Both the position numbers and the translations under genes were made by a program. This document shows positions 21,971 through 33,362 of a DNA stretch of 64,000 nt, piece after piece. The number at the start of each line of letters is the position of its first letter. Within the stretch, counting starts at the first letter, position 1. A model generated the notes under the pieces. It saw only the letters and a program-made list of their open reading frames with translations, was not told the origin of the DNA and did no database searches. This stretch comes from Penicillus capitatus (Eukaryota > Chlorophyta): positions 1,798,001 to 1,862,000 of the forward strand of contig OZ287696.1 of assembly GCA_965649825.1 (NCBI GenBank), written 5' to 3'.

Positions 21971-24900
21971 ATGCATCCCCGAGCCGCCGACGAAGGGTCA
22001 AGCAGTGGAGGGCCGCCGGAGAGAAGCTTTGTTTCCGAAAAATCTTCTTCCCTTACTGAATTTGACAAAGCCAAAATGTCGCGTAAACTCTCTCGCATGC
22101 ACAGCATCGTGGACACGCCTTCGTTAGTCAAAGCCTATAACGACGAGCCCGAAAAAACGAAACAACAGATTCTGGCTGAATGGATCTACCGTTACAGAGA
22201 AATCCAAGACAAAAGCCAAATCTCAGATGCTATCCGTGAGCTCGCAGAGCTGACGAAAATCAAACCGCGTGCCGATCAGGACTTAAGTCTTCTCAGATTC
22301 ATCTTCGGCGAGATCCGTGATCGCTTGAAGCCAAGGGGATATCCCGAAAAGAATGTCGGCAAAGCGCTTTACGAAGCACTTCTCTGGACGCATCCAGATC
22401 ACTTCCTGAATGAATCGCTGACGAAGATGACTCAAAACGTTCTGTCGAGTCTGTCATCGAGTCCACAAATGTACAACACCATCTTTGAGGACTACGAAGC
22501 CACTTTCCTGTCACTGAGACAAGCGATTGTCAGATTGCGTGATCTATCGCATGCAGAGGTGTCGTGGACCGACTGGCAAGCCCTTCGAAAAACGGTTAAG
22601 GAGAAGAGACAGACGCTGATGAGCTCATTCAAATACTATCCAGTCTCTTTCCACTTCAATATTATTGAAAAAGGCATCGAATGCCTCGACGTCACAGATC
22701 TTCCATTTGTCGCACAGTTATTGAACTGTGCTAGCTGCGATTCGTGCAGTCTGATGAAACTGGTCCGAGGTTCCAGTTCATCAAATGCGCACGGGGATGC
22801 GTCGTTCTCGAGAAGAGGGATGGGTGCAAACTCCGCACAGTGGTACCAGCTGTACTGCGAGTTGGAAGATGCCAGACTGAAAACACTGAGAAACAAAACA
22901 GACGCCGTGAAGTTTCTTCGCAAATATGATGAACTGAAAAAGAGACAGGAAACGATCGTCAAAGGCGAAAGTCGGACTGCATTGAGATTTGGCATTATCC
23001 ACGAACTATGTCAGCTTTCACTCCACGGAACCGACGACGTTCGACAAGAAACAACAATGAAGCTGCTTGAGCTTTCAAGCACTGATGTCAGGAACAACGA
23101 TTGGATAAACGAAAGGGTCATCTTCGAAGCGCTTCTTGAAGCGGTGTATCGTGTGCACAAGAAAGGAAATCTGAGGAGAGAAACGGCGGAGGCATTGCGT
23201 GAGATGACTAAGATGGAATCGCCCTTGCAGCAAGAAGTCGTAGTCGAGTGGCTGGGTAGTGTGACTGTTGAAGACAAGCTCAGAATGCAAGACGACGAAA
23301 TGACGGCAACGTGGCAACGGAACCTTCTGTTCAATGCCATTGCACGACAGGTGGGGTACATTCCATTTGCCGTAATCCGCAAAAATATCGAAGGATTGAA
23401 AAAAGCATACACGTCAGACTCCTTTACGACAGTACGTGCTGATGAGTAGAGAGGTCGGGACTAAAGAGTTCGTTTGTTGATGCAGGTGCAACCCGTGTTT
23501 GATCGCGAGTCCTATGCACAAATTAACGATATGCAACATTACATTGTCCATTACGATAAGATCGAAGACCATGGCGAAGATGGTCAACCTAGATGTGCTG
23601 CACATGAGAACCACCATGCCACAGAGGACTATGACCGAAGAGAGAGGCCTCACAGAGAGATAGCCCTCGAGGACTTGTTCGGAGACCGCAAGCCTGAGTC
23701 GGGTGGTAGAAGTGCGGAGAGACGGAAAGTCTTGCTGTACGGAAACCCAGGCAGCGGAAAGACATGTATCGGAAAAGTGATAGGCTACAAATGGGCAAAC
23801 AACAGGTTTAAGGATGACGTGGATGTTGTTTACGTCGTCCCCGTCATCAAACTTAACAGTTCTAATCTCGAAAGGCAAGAATGGAAGACGCTCGCGGAGG
23901 CTGTGACCAACATATGCTATTCGCATCAAAACAAGCCAATCACTGACAATCTTTTGACACAAGTGGATGACGATCTTGACGACTTACGCACCTTGCTCGT
24001 GCTCGACGGAGTTGATGAAGGCGATGAAAAAGGAAAGGATATGATCACGTTGGCCAAAAAACGTCAGTGCAAGATTCTTATGTTGAGTCGTCCGTACAAC
24101 CTATTCGATGAGAAGGCATTCACCGAATTGGAGGTGGAATGCCTTGGCTTTAGAGAAGAGCAGCTCAAAGCGTATATAAACAAAGAGTTGCCGAAGGAAG
24201 GAAAAAAACTCATTGAGCGTGCGAAGAAAGAAAAGGATATGTGGAGATCCATGCACAACCCCGTGAAGGCATGCATCGTTTGTTTACTGTGGAAGGAAGG
24301 AGAGCCGGCGCTTGTTGATGAAGATCGAAAGACAAGCGATTTCGCAATGTATGGAAGAATATCTAACTTCATGTGGTCGCGTTTTGCAAAAAGGCCGAAT
24401 ATGGGCGAGGTGTCTAGAGACGATATTTTCCAGCGTCTCGAGTCGATTGCTTTTGAGGCTTTTAGGAAAAAAACAACTCTCGTCAATCAAACTCTTGTCG
24501 AAGAACATGCTTCGACGGCATTCATAAGGGAAATACTAAGAGATAGTGGTTTCTTGTTGTACAACATCGAAAAGATGCAGTATCAATTTCCGCATAAACA
24601 TGTCCAAGAGTACTTCGTTGGAAGATACGTTGCCCGAACTCTTGAAGGAGAAACGGTGAAAGATCAAACGTCGGTGGCGTTTTTGACAAACGGAAAGTAC
24701 ACAGCGGATAATAGAGACGTGATTTCTTTTATGACTCAAGCCATCGCACAAAGCCGGCGAGGTATTGGACTCCAGAAACTGTTTTCGTTTATCGATCAGG
24801 AACCACGAGAGATCATCGGAGTCCGACACTTTCTACTAAAGCTTTGTCTTCTTGACAAATTTCTAGCGGGATTGTGGAGATCGGAAATCGATGAGACCAC

Positions 24901-26050
24901 AAGCAATGACGCAGCATCCCAGATCATTCACACGTTGACCCTCATCATCAAGGAATTGAAACCTGGTAACGACCTGTGGAATATCATCATCACTAAACTG
25001 AGAGAATATCCAAACGTCTTGAGACAATATCACGACGAAGTGATCGGTGCTCTGACCGAAGAGTCTAAGCTCCAAGAGGTGGTGGATGCGGATTGTTTTG
25101 AAGATATCGTAATGTTGACGATATTTTGCCCAAGACATACGGCCGATTTGGTGGACGCGGCACGAGAGAAACTTGAAGACCAATCAAACCCAAGGATCCG
25201 TTTAGCAGGCCTGTGTATGGTAAGGGATATCCTTGGACATCATCAAGACCGTGCCAGAGATTTGGTTCCGATGTTGAGGAAAGGGTGCGAGGACAGCGAG
25301 AGAGATAACCGCAGAATGACGATGTTCTTTGTCCGAAGAGTGTGCGCACTAACGCATAACGTTTCTGGCGGTCTCTTGGAGGTGCTCAAGAGCGGATTCC
25401 AAGACGAAGACGCGTCCGTGAGAATCGCCGCAATGATGACAGTCAAGTGTTTGGCAGTGCACATTGAAGGTGTATCCGAAGAACTTTTCTCACTGATAAA
25501 AGAAGGATGCAAAAGTACGAACAAGGACATGCAAATCATAGCCCTCAGAACGCTCGGGTATCTCCGGTCGGAAGATAAGGATCCAAAGAAGTTTGACGAA
25601 TTGATTGAAGAGGCAGAAAAAAATGAGGACGAGAAAGTGAAAAGCGCAGCAGAATCAAGTAAGAAACCAAAGGACAAGAAGCGCATGTGCGAATGTAAGG
25701 AAGAGACGAAGGATCTGTCTGACGATACACAGAAGATGATTGAAAACTTATGCAAAAAGGAGAAAACAAAGCCTCGCGAAGCTTCGACCGTCAATGATTT
25801 GACAGATCTCTGGCAGAAAGCTGTGGAAGCAGAAAAGGAATTTGATGTCGGAGAACTCGTGCCACACCTGATCCAGTTACCTGTTACGGTGGAGCAAACT
25901 TCGAAGAAACAGCAGCAAAAGCCAGTGGTGCACACCGATGGTTCGGATGCAATGCAACTTTGTGACCGTAACACAGTGAACAACCTTATCACCGCGATCG
26001 AGGAGCGTTTCGAAAAGATGTATCCTGGCATTCTGAATCTTCTACGCTAG
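21971..26050 (+). CDS. NACHT-domain STAND NTPase with N- and C-terminal helical repeats
   Basis: Two exons, 21971-23431 and 23486-26050, joined across a 54-nt phase-0 intron to 1341 residues. The N-terminal 490 residues are helical and charged, with HEAT/ARM-like segments near 380-470. The NACHT core follows: P-loop 'LLYGNPGSGKT' at about 570-580, Walker B 'TLLVLDGVDEG' at about 656-666, a sensor 'ILMLSRPYNL', 'NPVKACIVCLLWKEG', and the helical-domain mark 'FPHKHVQEYFVGRYVA'. These are the classic NLR/NACHT motifs. The C-terminal 400 residues carry HEAT-like repeats, then a Lys/Glu-rich linker. Known NACHT proteins are ligand-triggered switches in immunity, cell death or telomerase. No known effector domain (TIR, CARD, PYD, protease) is visible here. 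It is divergent from family member B. Confidence 0.88.
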
Positions 26051-26865
26051 GCGTGAGCACGCACCATCTAGTTTATTCTCAGCTAGGAACGCCATTCAGA
26101 AACACCCGTCCTTATCTGCTCTGCCCGTTTTCTTCACCCGATTAACCTTGTCTGAACATCTCAAAACTGTTACCCCATTTGCTATGTTTGACAGTTACCT
26201 TTCTTAGTGGACAGTGATTTAGGCCAGTTTTATCATGGGCACTAAGGGTGAAAGTGCAGAGTTTGTAAACACAGTCTTTTCTCCGATGGATGTCGAAACG
26301 CTAACAACGGTAGTATTTTGCTCTGTAAGTGGCGTTGACCGACATTTGTTGGAAATCTCATCTCTCTTCTCGATCCGATCCCGAATTGAATACAGGAAAG
26401 ATCCTTAGCACACCATTACTGCCGCTGCAGTCTGATGGTGAAGATTGCCATGTAGAGAAGAGGTCGTTGGCTCGATATATTCTCAACTCCACTAAACGGT
26501 TCGATAAATGTTAGTAAAGAACAGCCACTTCTTCCGACCATTATACTCGAGATTGTCTTAGGGAAAACAATCTCTTCCGTCAGCTCTTTACAAAGATTAG
26601 TTGCGTTTGTCAACCCGAATCCGCGACGTAAACTGCCTGCAAACCTGGATACCTTGAGCAAGACCCTTCAGAGCAACAAACAGTTATGCGATCGATCGTA
26701 CGGCATACAGAAAAGTATTGTAAAGAGGCACCGGATAATGACTGACACTGTGAATAAACCCAGAAGATCCAACCGTTTGAAGGATTAGAGTTTATCGGAA
26801 TCGATTGAGACATCTCATCGAACAAGTGAAATAACCCAGCACAAGGCAGATTAAAGCAAGTCGAA
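26051..26865. other. Intergenic, no gene seen
   Basis: Between the NACHT stop and the first MBOAT gene. Scattered short frames only. The segment near 26500-26865 is not part of the MBOAT duplication. Confidence 0.5.
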
Positions 26866-28450
26866 AAACAAACAATTAATTGGGAGGCACGAAGGAGAGG
26901 CCTGCGTTCATCAACACGTCCACATATCCGAATTCTACAAACTCCGAACAGAAAAAGAGATGACCCAATAAGGTAACGGTGGAAACGGCGTAAATCTGCC
27001 AGAATAGCTTCGGAATGCTTTTGGAAAATGCAAGTCCTCCTTTCTGCTTGGAGACAAAGAATTTGACGACGTCCTCGAGGACGATGACGAGGCCATTGGC
27101 CACAAAGAAGAATCCGTGTGAGGGGCAGACTCGAAACGGAGATATGAACATGAGAATGCCCATGTGAAAGAAGCAGCTGGCCGCGAACGCTGCGATAAGC
27201 GCCATGGATTTGCGCAGTCCCGATGGCTTCTTCCTCTCGAAGTACTGCGATCCGCGCACCCAGCAACCTGTCCAGATTCGTAAGTAACACATGGCGTAAC
27301 CAGAAGAGGCCTTACCTTCATAGATCGGTTCGTAACTCAGACTTCGCAGTATTTCAGAGACAACCATGTTATACCGACGAGACCAGAGTTCTCTAACAGA
27401 TTGGGAGAGCCATGGACGGTCGAAGTTGTGGTTTATCTTCACATTGGCTGTAAGCAGCAAGACCAGACCGATTGTATCTTCGATTGCAGACCCGTATGCA
27501 TAAACGAACCATCCGATGCACACGTTTCGCATAAAAATCTGTCCAGATAAGTGAAAGTATTGTGCACTGTGCCTCAAAGTCAACATCAACATGATCTAAT
27601 GATGCAGGCATGAATGAATTGGAAGCAAAGGGAAGGAGAAATTGATGTACTTTCCCGATCGTCTGGAAAAGCAGCATTGTCACTCGCATCCAGCGCTCAG
27701 TCTTTTCGAAGCGAAGAACAGAGAAGCGAGCATCTTTATAGGCATGCGGCTCAGTCGCCTTCTCCTCGTTCTTACCCGTCACCTTCTTTTCATCGAAGGC
27801 GACCGATACCGGGAAGAGTAGACTGAGAACAAAAGCGAGTGTGCTCTTGCTGTCGTACGCCTTGACGATCGGTCCCCGATTCATGCAAAAGCAGATGATC
27901 TTTGACGGTGCCATGCAGAGAAACGTAGCAATGCTGTATACGGATGTTGTGGCTTCCTCATTCTTCTGTGCGTCGAACAAGATGCACATGATTGCCAGGA
28001 TTGGAGCCAGAATCATGGCTCGCACTCCTCGCGACCAACCAGGACGTGCCGGTGCCACCACATAGCGCATCCAGTAGTACAGGACAAAGTGTCCAGCGAC
28101 GAAAACATAGAAGCGTGTCGAGAGGTCTAGATTGAGTTCGGCGACCTTTGCCATGATGCCCTCCATAAGAGCGCTCCATCCCGCGGTTTCCATCAGAACA
28201 AACACTGCGACTCAGGTTGTAGTCCGCCCACTGTCCAGAGTTTCCTGTTCTTGTTCAGCTGTGCCTCGCGCACTCCCCTGACGACAGAGAGACGCAGACA
28301 GCGATGGCAGCGAAGGTGGCTCGCAAGATACAAGACGCGAATGATTGGTGCTGCGTGTATATTAGTCACCCCTCGTGTTGATGGGACGTCGATGGATTGA
28401 AGCCATCGACCGCTTCAATAGACGATCTATTGTCACCTTCTATGGAGCTC
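26866..28450. repeat. Segmental duplication, copy 1
   Basis: This segment and 33363-34935 match along almost their whole length in the same orientation. The match covers the MBOAT gene with both introns and about 250 bp beyond its start codon, including 'GATTGGTGCTGCGTG' and following bases. Identity looks about 90% by eye, higher in coding exons 2-3 and the shared upstream block. Similarity fades just past the stop codon and again near 28440. Confidence 0.85.
26876..28193 (-). CDS. Plant wax-synthase-type MBOAT acyltransferase, copy 1
   Basis: A membrane-bound O-acyltransferase that would esterify an alcohol with acyl-CoA in the ER. Three exons, 28193-27651, 27595-27316 and 27267-26876 (introns 55 and 48 nt), give 404 residues. 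Several membrane helices are seen. The family block is 'NFDRPWLSQSVRELWSRRYN' (compare plant wax synthase F-x-x-P-x-L-x-x-S-x-x-x-F-W-x-R-RWN), with 'LRSLSYEPI' after it and the likely catalytic His in 'AASCFFHMGILMF'. The substrate is not predictable from sequence (wax ester, sterol ester or other). A near-identical gene lies at 33374-34690. Confidence 0.82.
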
Positions 28451-28710
28451 TGCTGCTCAAAATCGTGTTCTGGGTACACGTCGCTGTTATCGCACGGAGT
28501 ATGTTTTTTTGTCTGGCTCTGAAGCGACGCGGGCTTGGAATTGCGATCAAGGAAAGCCAAGATAGACGGAGGCGAAGCGCAACAAGCCTCATTGACGGTT
28601 TAAGAAAACCTCGGACGGACGACCGCCCCATCGGACTGTATAGTCAAAGGGAATCAACGCCGTCCATGACGCTATTGAGTATCTTTCTATCTGTCTCGGA
28701 CGGACGTTAA
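28381..28710 (+). CDS. Doubtful divergent frame upstream of MBOAT copy 1
   Basis: 109 codons from an ATG with a hydrophobic segment ('YGALLLKIVFWVHVAVIA') and a basic tail. It lies at the position where copy 2 has the start of the unknown membrane gene (34937), but the sequence after the duplication edge differs. In copy 2 this ATG is lost. It may be a chance frame or a relic. Confidence 0.25.
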   Translation: MGRRWIEAIDRFNRRSIVTFYGALLLKIVFWVHVAVIARSMFFCLALKRRGLGIAIKESQDRRRRSATSLIDGLRKPRTDDRPIGLYSQRESTPSMTLLSIFLSVSDGR

Positions 28711-30070
28711 CACTCGCCCCTCATCGACATTTCAAAGAGTGAGACTCGACAGATGAAACAGTAATTGGCACGAGAGGGTGGATGTGCAGAACATATCAAT
28801 GTAAATACCCAGATGTTTGTGTTCGTGTGCAAATACTCGCGGCAGTATTTTATCCGAAATCGGCATTGTGATGTATGTGTCTACGTAATGCTTGAGTTCT
28901 TGCCATAGGGCTTTCGAGGTTCATGTCTCCGGGGCTGCGTTCACTGTGCAGAGCTCTCCTAGGTTAATGAGATCGAGAAGGTGTTCGCCGCAGTACAGAA
29001 CGTGCTTGTAACAGAAAATGTTAGCTGCTTAAGCAACTGCTGTGCGCACGTGGCCATGGGCGGTTCCCGAATCTTCAGACCGAGGTGCATTAAGATGCAT
29101 CGTTCGCGGTTAGCTTTGCATAGACACGTGCGCTAAAGGTGAGGGGTTCGAGCAAAACGCCAAACTTCTTGCGAGAGAAGTAAGTTAGGGAAATATGGTT
29201 GGCAAAACATTAACTATTGTAGCCATCAAAAGACGCATATTCTTCTGTAACATCTCTCATTTTTGAGTTGCATTCAAGTGTTTTCTGTTGCTACTGTTCG
29301 CGTCGCATCGACTCTGACATGTGTTAAGTGCACTAAAAGATACCCGACAGAAGGTGTCTCGAGTACTTATTGCAGAAGGTCAATATCGGCTGAGAGGAAC
29401 AGGTTTCATCATGACTGTGAATTAAGAAACGTGTTCGAATATTCAGTCAGCGTTCTTTTTCTGAACTTCGAATAACTCGTGGAAATGCTAACTTTAAGGC
29501 TTCTAGTTGCGATAGGAATAACATTTACAGCACGAGAACTTTGCCGAGAACGGATTTAGAAGTGAGGGTTGAATTCTAGCGTTATTTCAGAAAAATGTGG
29601 ACAGAATTCAAGGCCTTTTTTCGAACATATGTATGTGCTTGAAAGGTGAGTGAAGAGTGATTCGACTAAAACTTCGAGCCGCATGACTAAGACGCATGAT
29701 AAACAAGGTGTGCTTCTGCCTACAGGTCCTGTTCAAGTAGCTACGATGACATGGATGGACTTTAAACCCGTTGAAGGCGAGATTTGAAACGTCCGAAGTA
29801 GATTCCCTCTGCCGTCGTTTCATTGCTGAATGAATCGAATTGGACTCGGGTCTCGTCACGAAATTGGACGAGCTCTCATTATGTCGAGCAACAAACAACA
29901 ACAAGCGCTCATTCTTCTACCTTTAATTCGACTTGACAGGTTCGCTTGGAAACTCAGAGACTCGACAGTGAACAGGGGCCTTTGTTGAAAAGGCTCCAAC
30001 AGATTTTGACACTCCCAAATTCAGGGAGACGTGGAATTAAGTTATCAAAGAGGTTGCAGAACGGATTGTG
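28711..30070. other. Sparse interval, no gene seen
   Basis: About 1.4 kb with no frame of recognisable content. It is AT-richer than its neighbours. Confidence 0.45.
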
Positions 30071-31160
30071 AAGTAAGATATTTATGCGAAGATGAAGACC
30101 TCGAGATTGAACTCGACGCATCAAGAGACGGATATGGAGCGGTTTTGATGAGTGTCAGACGGCCCATTGCTTTCTTTAGCCGAAGAGCTACAAAACAATA
30201 GAAGCACACTTCAGATTTAGAAATCGGCGTAGTACTGAAGGCTCTTCAAGCGTTCCAGATTTTTATCGCATATCGACCAGTCAAGATGCAGACTGACAAT
30301 TGGTCCGCATACCGCATTGCAATTTTGTTGAAAAGCGGAGCGTCCCTTCTGAATCGCATCGAAGAGGTTCTTTATTTCAATTCAAATGTCAAATTCATTG
30401 CGGGAATACAACACCTTAGCGAATTTCTCCAGCAGAGACTTGTATATTGCTACAGTTTGGTATCGAAGGCAGGAGAGGCCATTATGACTAAATAGACACA
30501 ATTGATCAGGATATCGAGCGTGTTGAGCTTTTATAAGTACGAAAAAGAGCATGTGGTTATTGTGCCATTAGAGCAATGTTTTGTTGAAGGAACTCAAATG
30601 CAAAAGAATGGGAAGAGAAGTGATGATGTTGATAGTTGCGACGCGTGCAAGAGATGACGAAAAAAAAAACCTCGGGGAGAACTTCTTGGTCAACGAAAGG
30701 CTGCCGAGATCTGTGCTGTGGTTAGCCTAGACTTCAAAGGGCGGAAAAAGCCACCAAGGGACGCTAATCGAAACACTTAAGTGTAACAGCAGACAGACTT
30801 AACCGATTGATGAAATCCATCCCGATGGAGACCTGTTCGACTGCCGAAGTGCAGGTGGTGAAAATATGGGAAGATAGAATACTTCCTACGTGATGCATAA
30901 TAAAGTTCTTAAGTCGAGAGCTTAAACTTGTGTTAAAAAGACATCAATTACCAGATAGCAGCGCCATGTCATCAAAGCAGTAATGGATTGGTGGAGAGAG
31001 CGATACATAGTCTTATAACCTTATCCAAAAAATGTGTGTCGGCAGACAGCGATCTTAGGCAGCCTTTAAAAAGCATGAGACTTTTAACGAAACACCTTAC
31101 GAAATTACCTCATTCTCAACGAATGCGCTACGCTACAGAAATTCTTAAAGGGGCAGGATA
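30070..31160 (+). mobile_element. Decayed Ty3/gypsy-type retrotransposon pol remnant
   Basis: Broken in several frames, but typical pol blocks are in order. RNase H: 'ELDASRDGYGAVLMS' and 'RRPIAFFSRRATK' near 30110-30200, then 'VLKALQAFQIF' and 'VKMQTDNWSA' (30235-30310). Integrase core: 'VVSLDFKGR' near 30720, and 'TADRLNRLMKSIPMETCSTAE' pattern near 30790-30850. Integrase end: 'SSNGLVERAIHSLI' near 30975. Stops and frameshifts separate them, so the element is dead. No LTRs or gag were found. The order RNase H then integrase fits Ty3/gypsy. It sits between the two MBOAT copies. Confidence 0.75.
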
Positions 31161-32069
31161 AGTGAAGAGGAACTTCAGAAGGCAAGAAAGGCTGCAGGTT
31201 TGAAGACAAGAATCCCGCCGAGAAATACGGCAACGTAGACGGCAGAAAGATATTATGTCAAAATGATGATGTCTGTGACGGAAGCTCAAAACCAAAACCG
31301 CGTGTACGTGAGAAGTCACAGAAGATGTGACTCTTACTGCGAAAGCTGTATTGGATGTCGGTGACTGTATCTCGCGTTTCCTCTTCTGCATCAAGTACGA
31401 ACGTTTTTATCGTATCGCTAACGCAGACTTCGCTGGTTTACGCAGCGACGCTCCTCAAAGCATCGCCTTTTTCGTGGGCGGCAGAAGCAGCTAGTATTTG
31501 CGCTGCGAACGCCATACTAAGCAAAGGCCGTAAAGATACCGGTTCCCAATTCGAGAACCAGAACGTTTTCCGTTAACCTTTTCGCTAAACAGAAGAAGAT
31601 CACAGCGTCGGCAGAAAGAACTCAGAGCTTGCCGGAAATTCTGACAGTTCTTACGGTGCCTAGGGTGGACGATTTCGAGCAGAACCGTCGCTGACAACCG
31701 AAGTCTATGACGCTTCTTCGGTCAGCATTTCTACAGGGTGGACACGATTGCATCAGACAACTGGGCTTCCTAGTATTGTAGAGACTTCTGAACCGAAGAA
31801 AGTCAACAAGGCATGGATGAGCGAGCTGTACTGCGTGTCTCGATATTCCTCGCGAGATGCAACGAATGGCATAGAAGCCTCGATCCAGCTCATTATGCAG
31901 GACAATAGCCACAGAGTTCGGCCACGTGTCTTCGAGCCGCGGCAGGCATGTGAAGAAGCGTGCTATTCTTAACACAACGTCAGTATAAATCTGAGGTCGT
32001 TGTTCGCTTTTCTGATTTTTGTTTGTCGTTGTTGTTGTTCCGACCATCCGAGGTCACAAAACATCCATC
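31161..32069. other. Interval without a clear gene
   Basis: May contain further retroelement debris. Short frames at 31355-31576 and 31622-32047 lack recognisable content. Confidence 0.4.
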
Positions 32070-32416
32070 ATGGCGCGTGGGTTGCGTTCTTGTGTCCTGC
32101 TTGTGTTGGCAGCAATTATTATCTCATGTGTGTCAGCTCGCCGTAAGCTACCTCTCTTGCCTCGAGGGAACTTACGAACTTTCGTTGTCTGCATGCAGTC
32201 CAGAACGACATGCTTGCAACGAAGCGCATTGAGGATGGCACCAATGGCCACGAATACGGCCATGGCGCAGTTGACGCCGACTGGAATCATATCGGCGAAC
32301 CGGGACGTTTGCTTAAGAAAGACTATGAAGGACCTCCGAAAGAAGATCCGGGCAGACGCCTTCTTATGGAGCCACATTGCGAGGATGGAAGCCTTCCTGA
32401 TCCTGTCTGCCCGTAA
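32070..32416 (+). CDS. Small secreted protein, unknown
   Basis: Two exons, 32070-32142 and 32199-32416, with a 56-nt GTAAGC...GCAG intron, join to 96 residues. The first 23 residues are a clear signal peptide: basic start (MARGLRS), hydrophobic 'CVLLVLAAIIISC', then V-S-A. The mature part is about 70 residues, polar, with a His/Asp/Glu-rich middle ('NGHEYGHGAVDADWNH'), 'KKDYEGPPKEDPGRRLL', and an end 'PHCEDGSLPDPVCP' with two Cys that could pair. No family recognised. It stands alone in sparse DNA. Confidence 0.6.
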
Positions 32417-33362
32417 CTTGTCGCCAATGTCTAAGCCGACTCGTGGCGGGGCGTCAAGCAGTATTTGCCATACTTTGTTTGAACCGAGCAGTATTTCATG
32501 AAGAGTCCATTTGTTTGTTCAGTGTTTTGCGCAACGTAAACGATGTTTCGCTTTTATGTGTTGCAAGTGGGTCAGTCTCAGGAAGAAGAACGTCACATCG
32601 ATTTCTGCCACATCCCATGCTGTAGAAGCGCTATGTTCGCTTCTGGTTTTTTTTTTTCTTTGCGACAACAGACAACCTAGCATTATTTTTGGGAACATCC
32701 ATTGCCTTTAACAACAGTTGCGACGAAATCGAATTCCGCGTTCGCGAGAATGACTGCCTCCAACGATCGACGTCTACAAAATTCGCGATTCAAGACGTAT
32801 GCGACCTTCTCGTTGTCACGCCGCACGCGTATCCGAATTCATAGACAACAAGAGAATAGGGTCTGCCAAATCCGAAGATATGAACGGATGAAAGCTTAGA
32901 AGCGCTGTTAGGCGGACGACGTCGTTAGGACATCTCTGCAAAAGCAACGACAGCAGAAACCTCGAAGATATCACATCCTAACCCAAGTACTGTGTGTCTT
33001 ACGAATACAGATGCTGTTGCATTTAGAGGACGCGTGATGTACAGTGACCCTCTTCCCTCTCGACCAGACATTCCGATTAGACATAGAACGAAACAGAATG
33101 CTCAAATATCATCCACATGCGTCTGGAGGCCTCTGCTAAGTGTTCTAACCTTCTGGTCTACCACAAGCATTCATCTCGGGCGGTCTACAGAATCTGTGAT
33201 CTGTGTGCATTCGCAAGGATGGACGCATAGAAGAGGTAGCATGAGAGACCATCCGGCGATCTCTTGTAGATGCCGGGATTAACCTGCTTGCGGGTCGATC
33301 GAACGTGCACCTCATCAACAAGTGTACCCCAACATGAAGACAGGTTCAAAAAAGTTGCTGAA
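32417..33362. other. Interval without a clear gene
   Basis: Downstream of the secreted-protein gene. A T-run at about 32649-32659 lies 230 bp past its stop. No coding frame recognised. Confidence 0.45.

Noticed and set aside
23414-26031. Long reverse-strand Ser/Phe-rich ORFs opposite the NACHT gene
   Set aside because: They lack any domain and lie opposite strongly supported NACHT coding sequence.
29080-29160. Possible tRNA because of GGGGTTCGAGCAAAAC
   Set aside because: No matching stems or anticodon arm seen.
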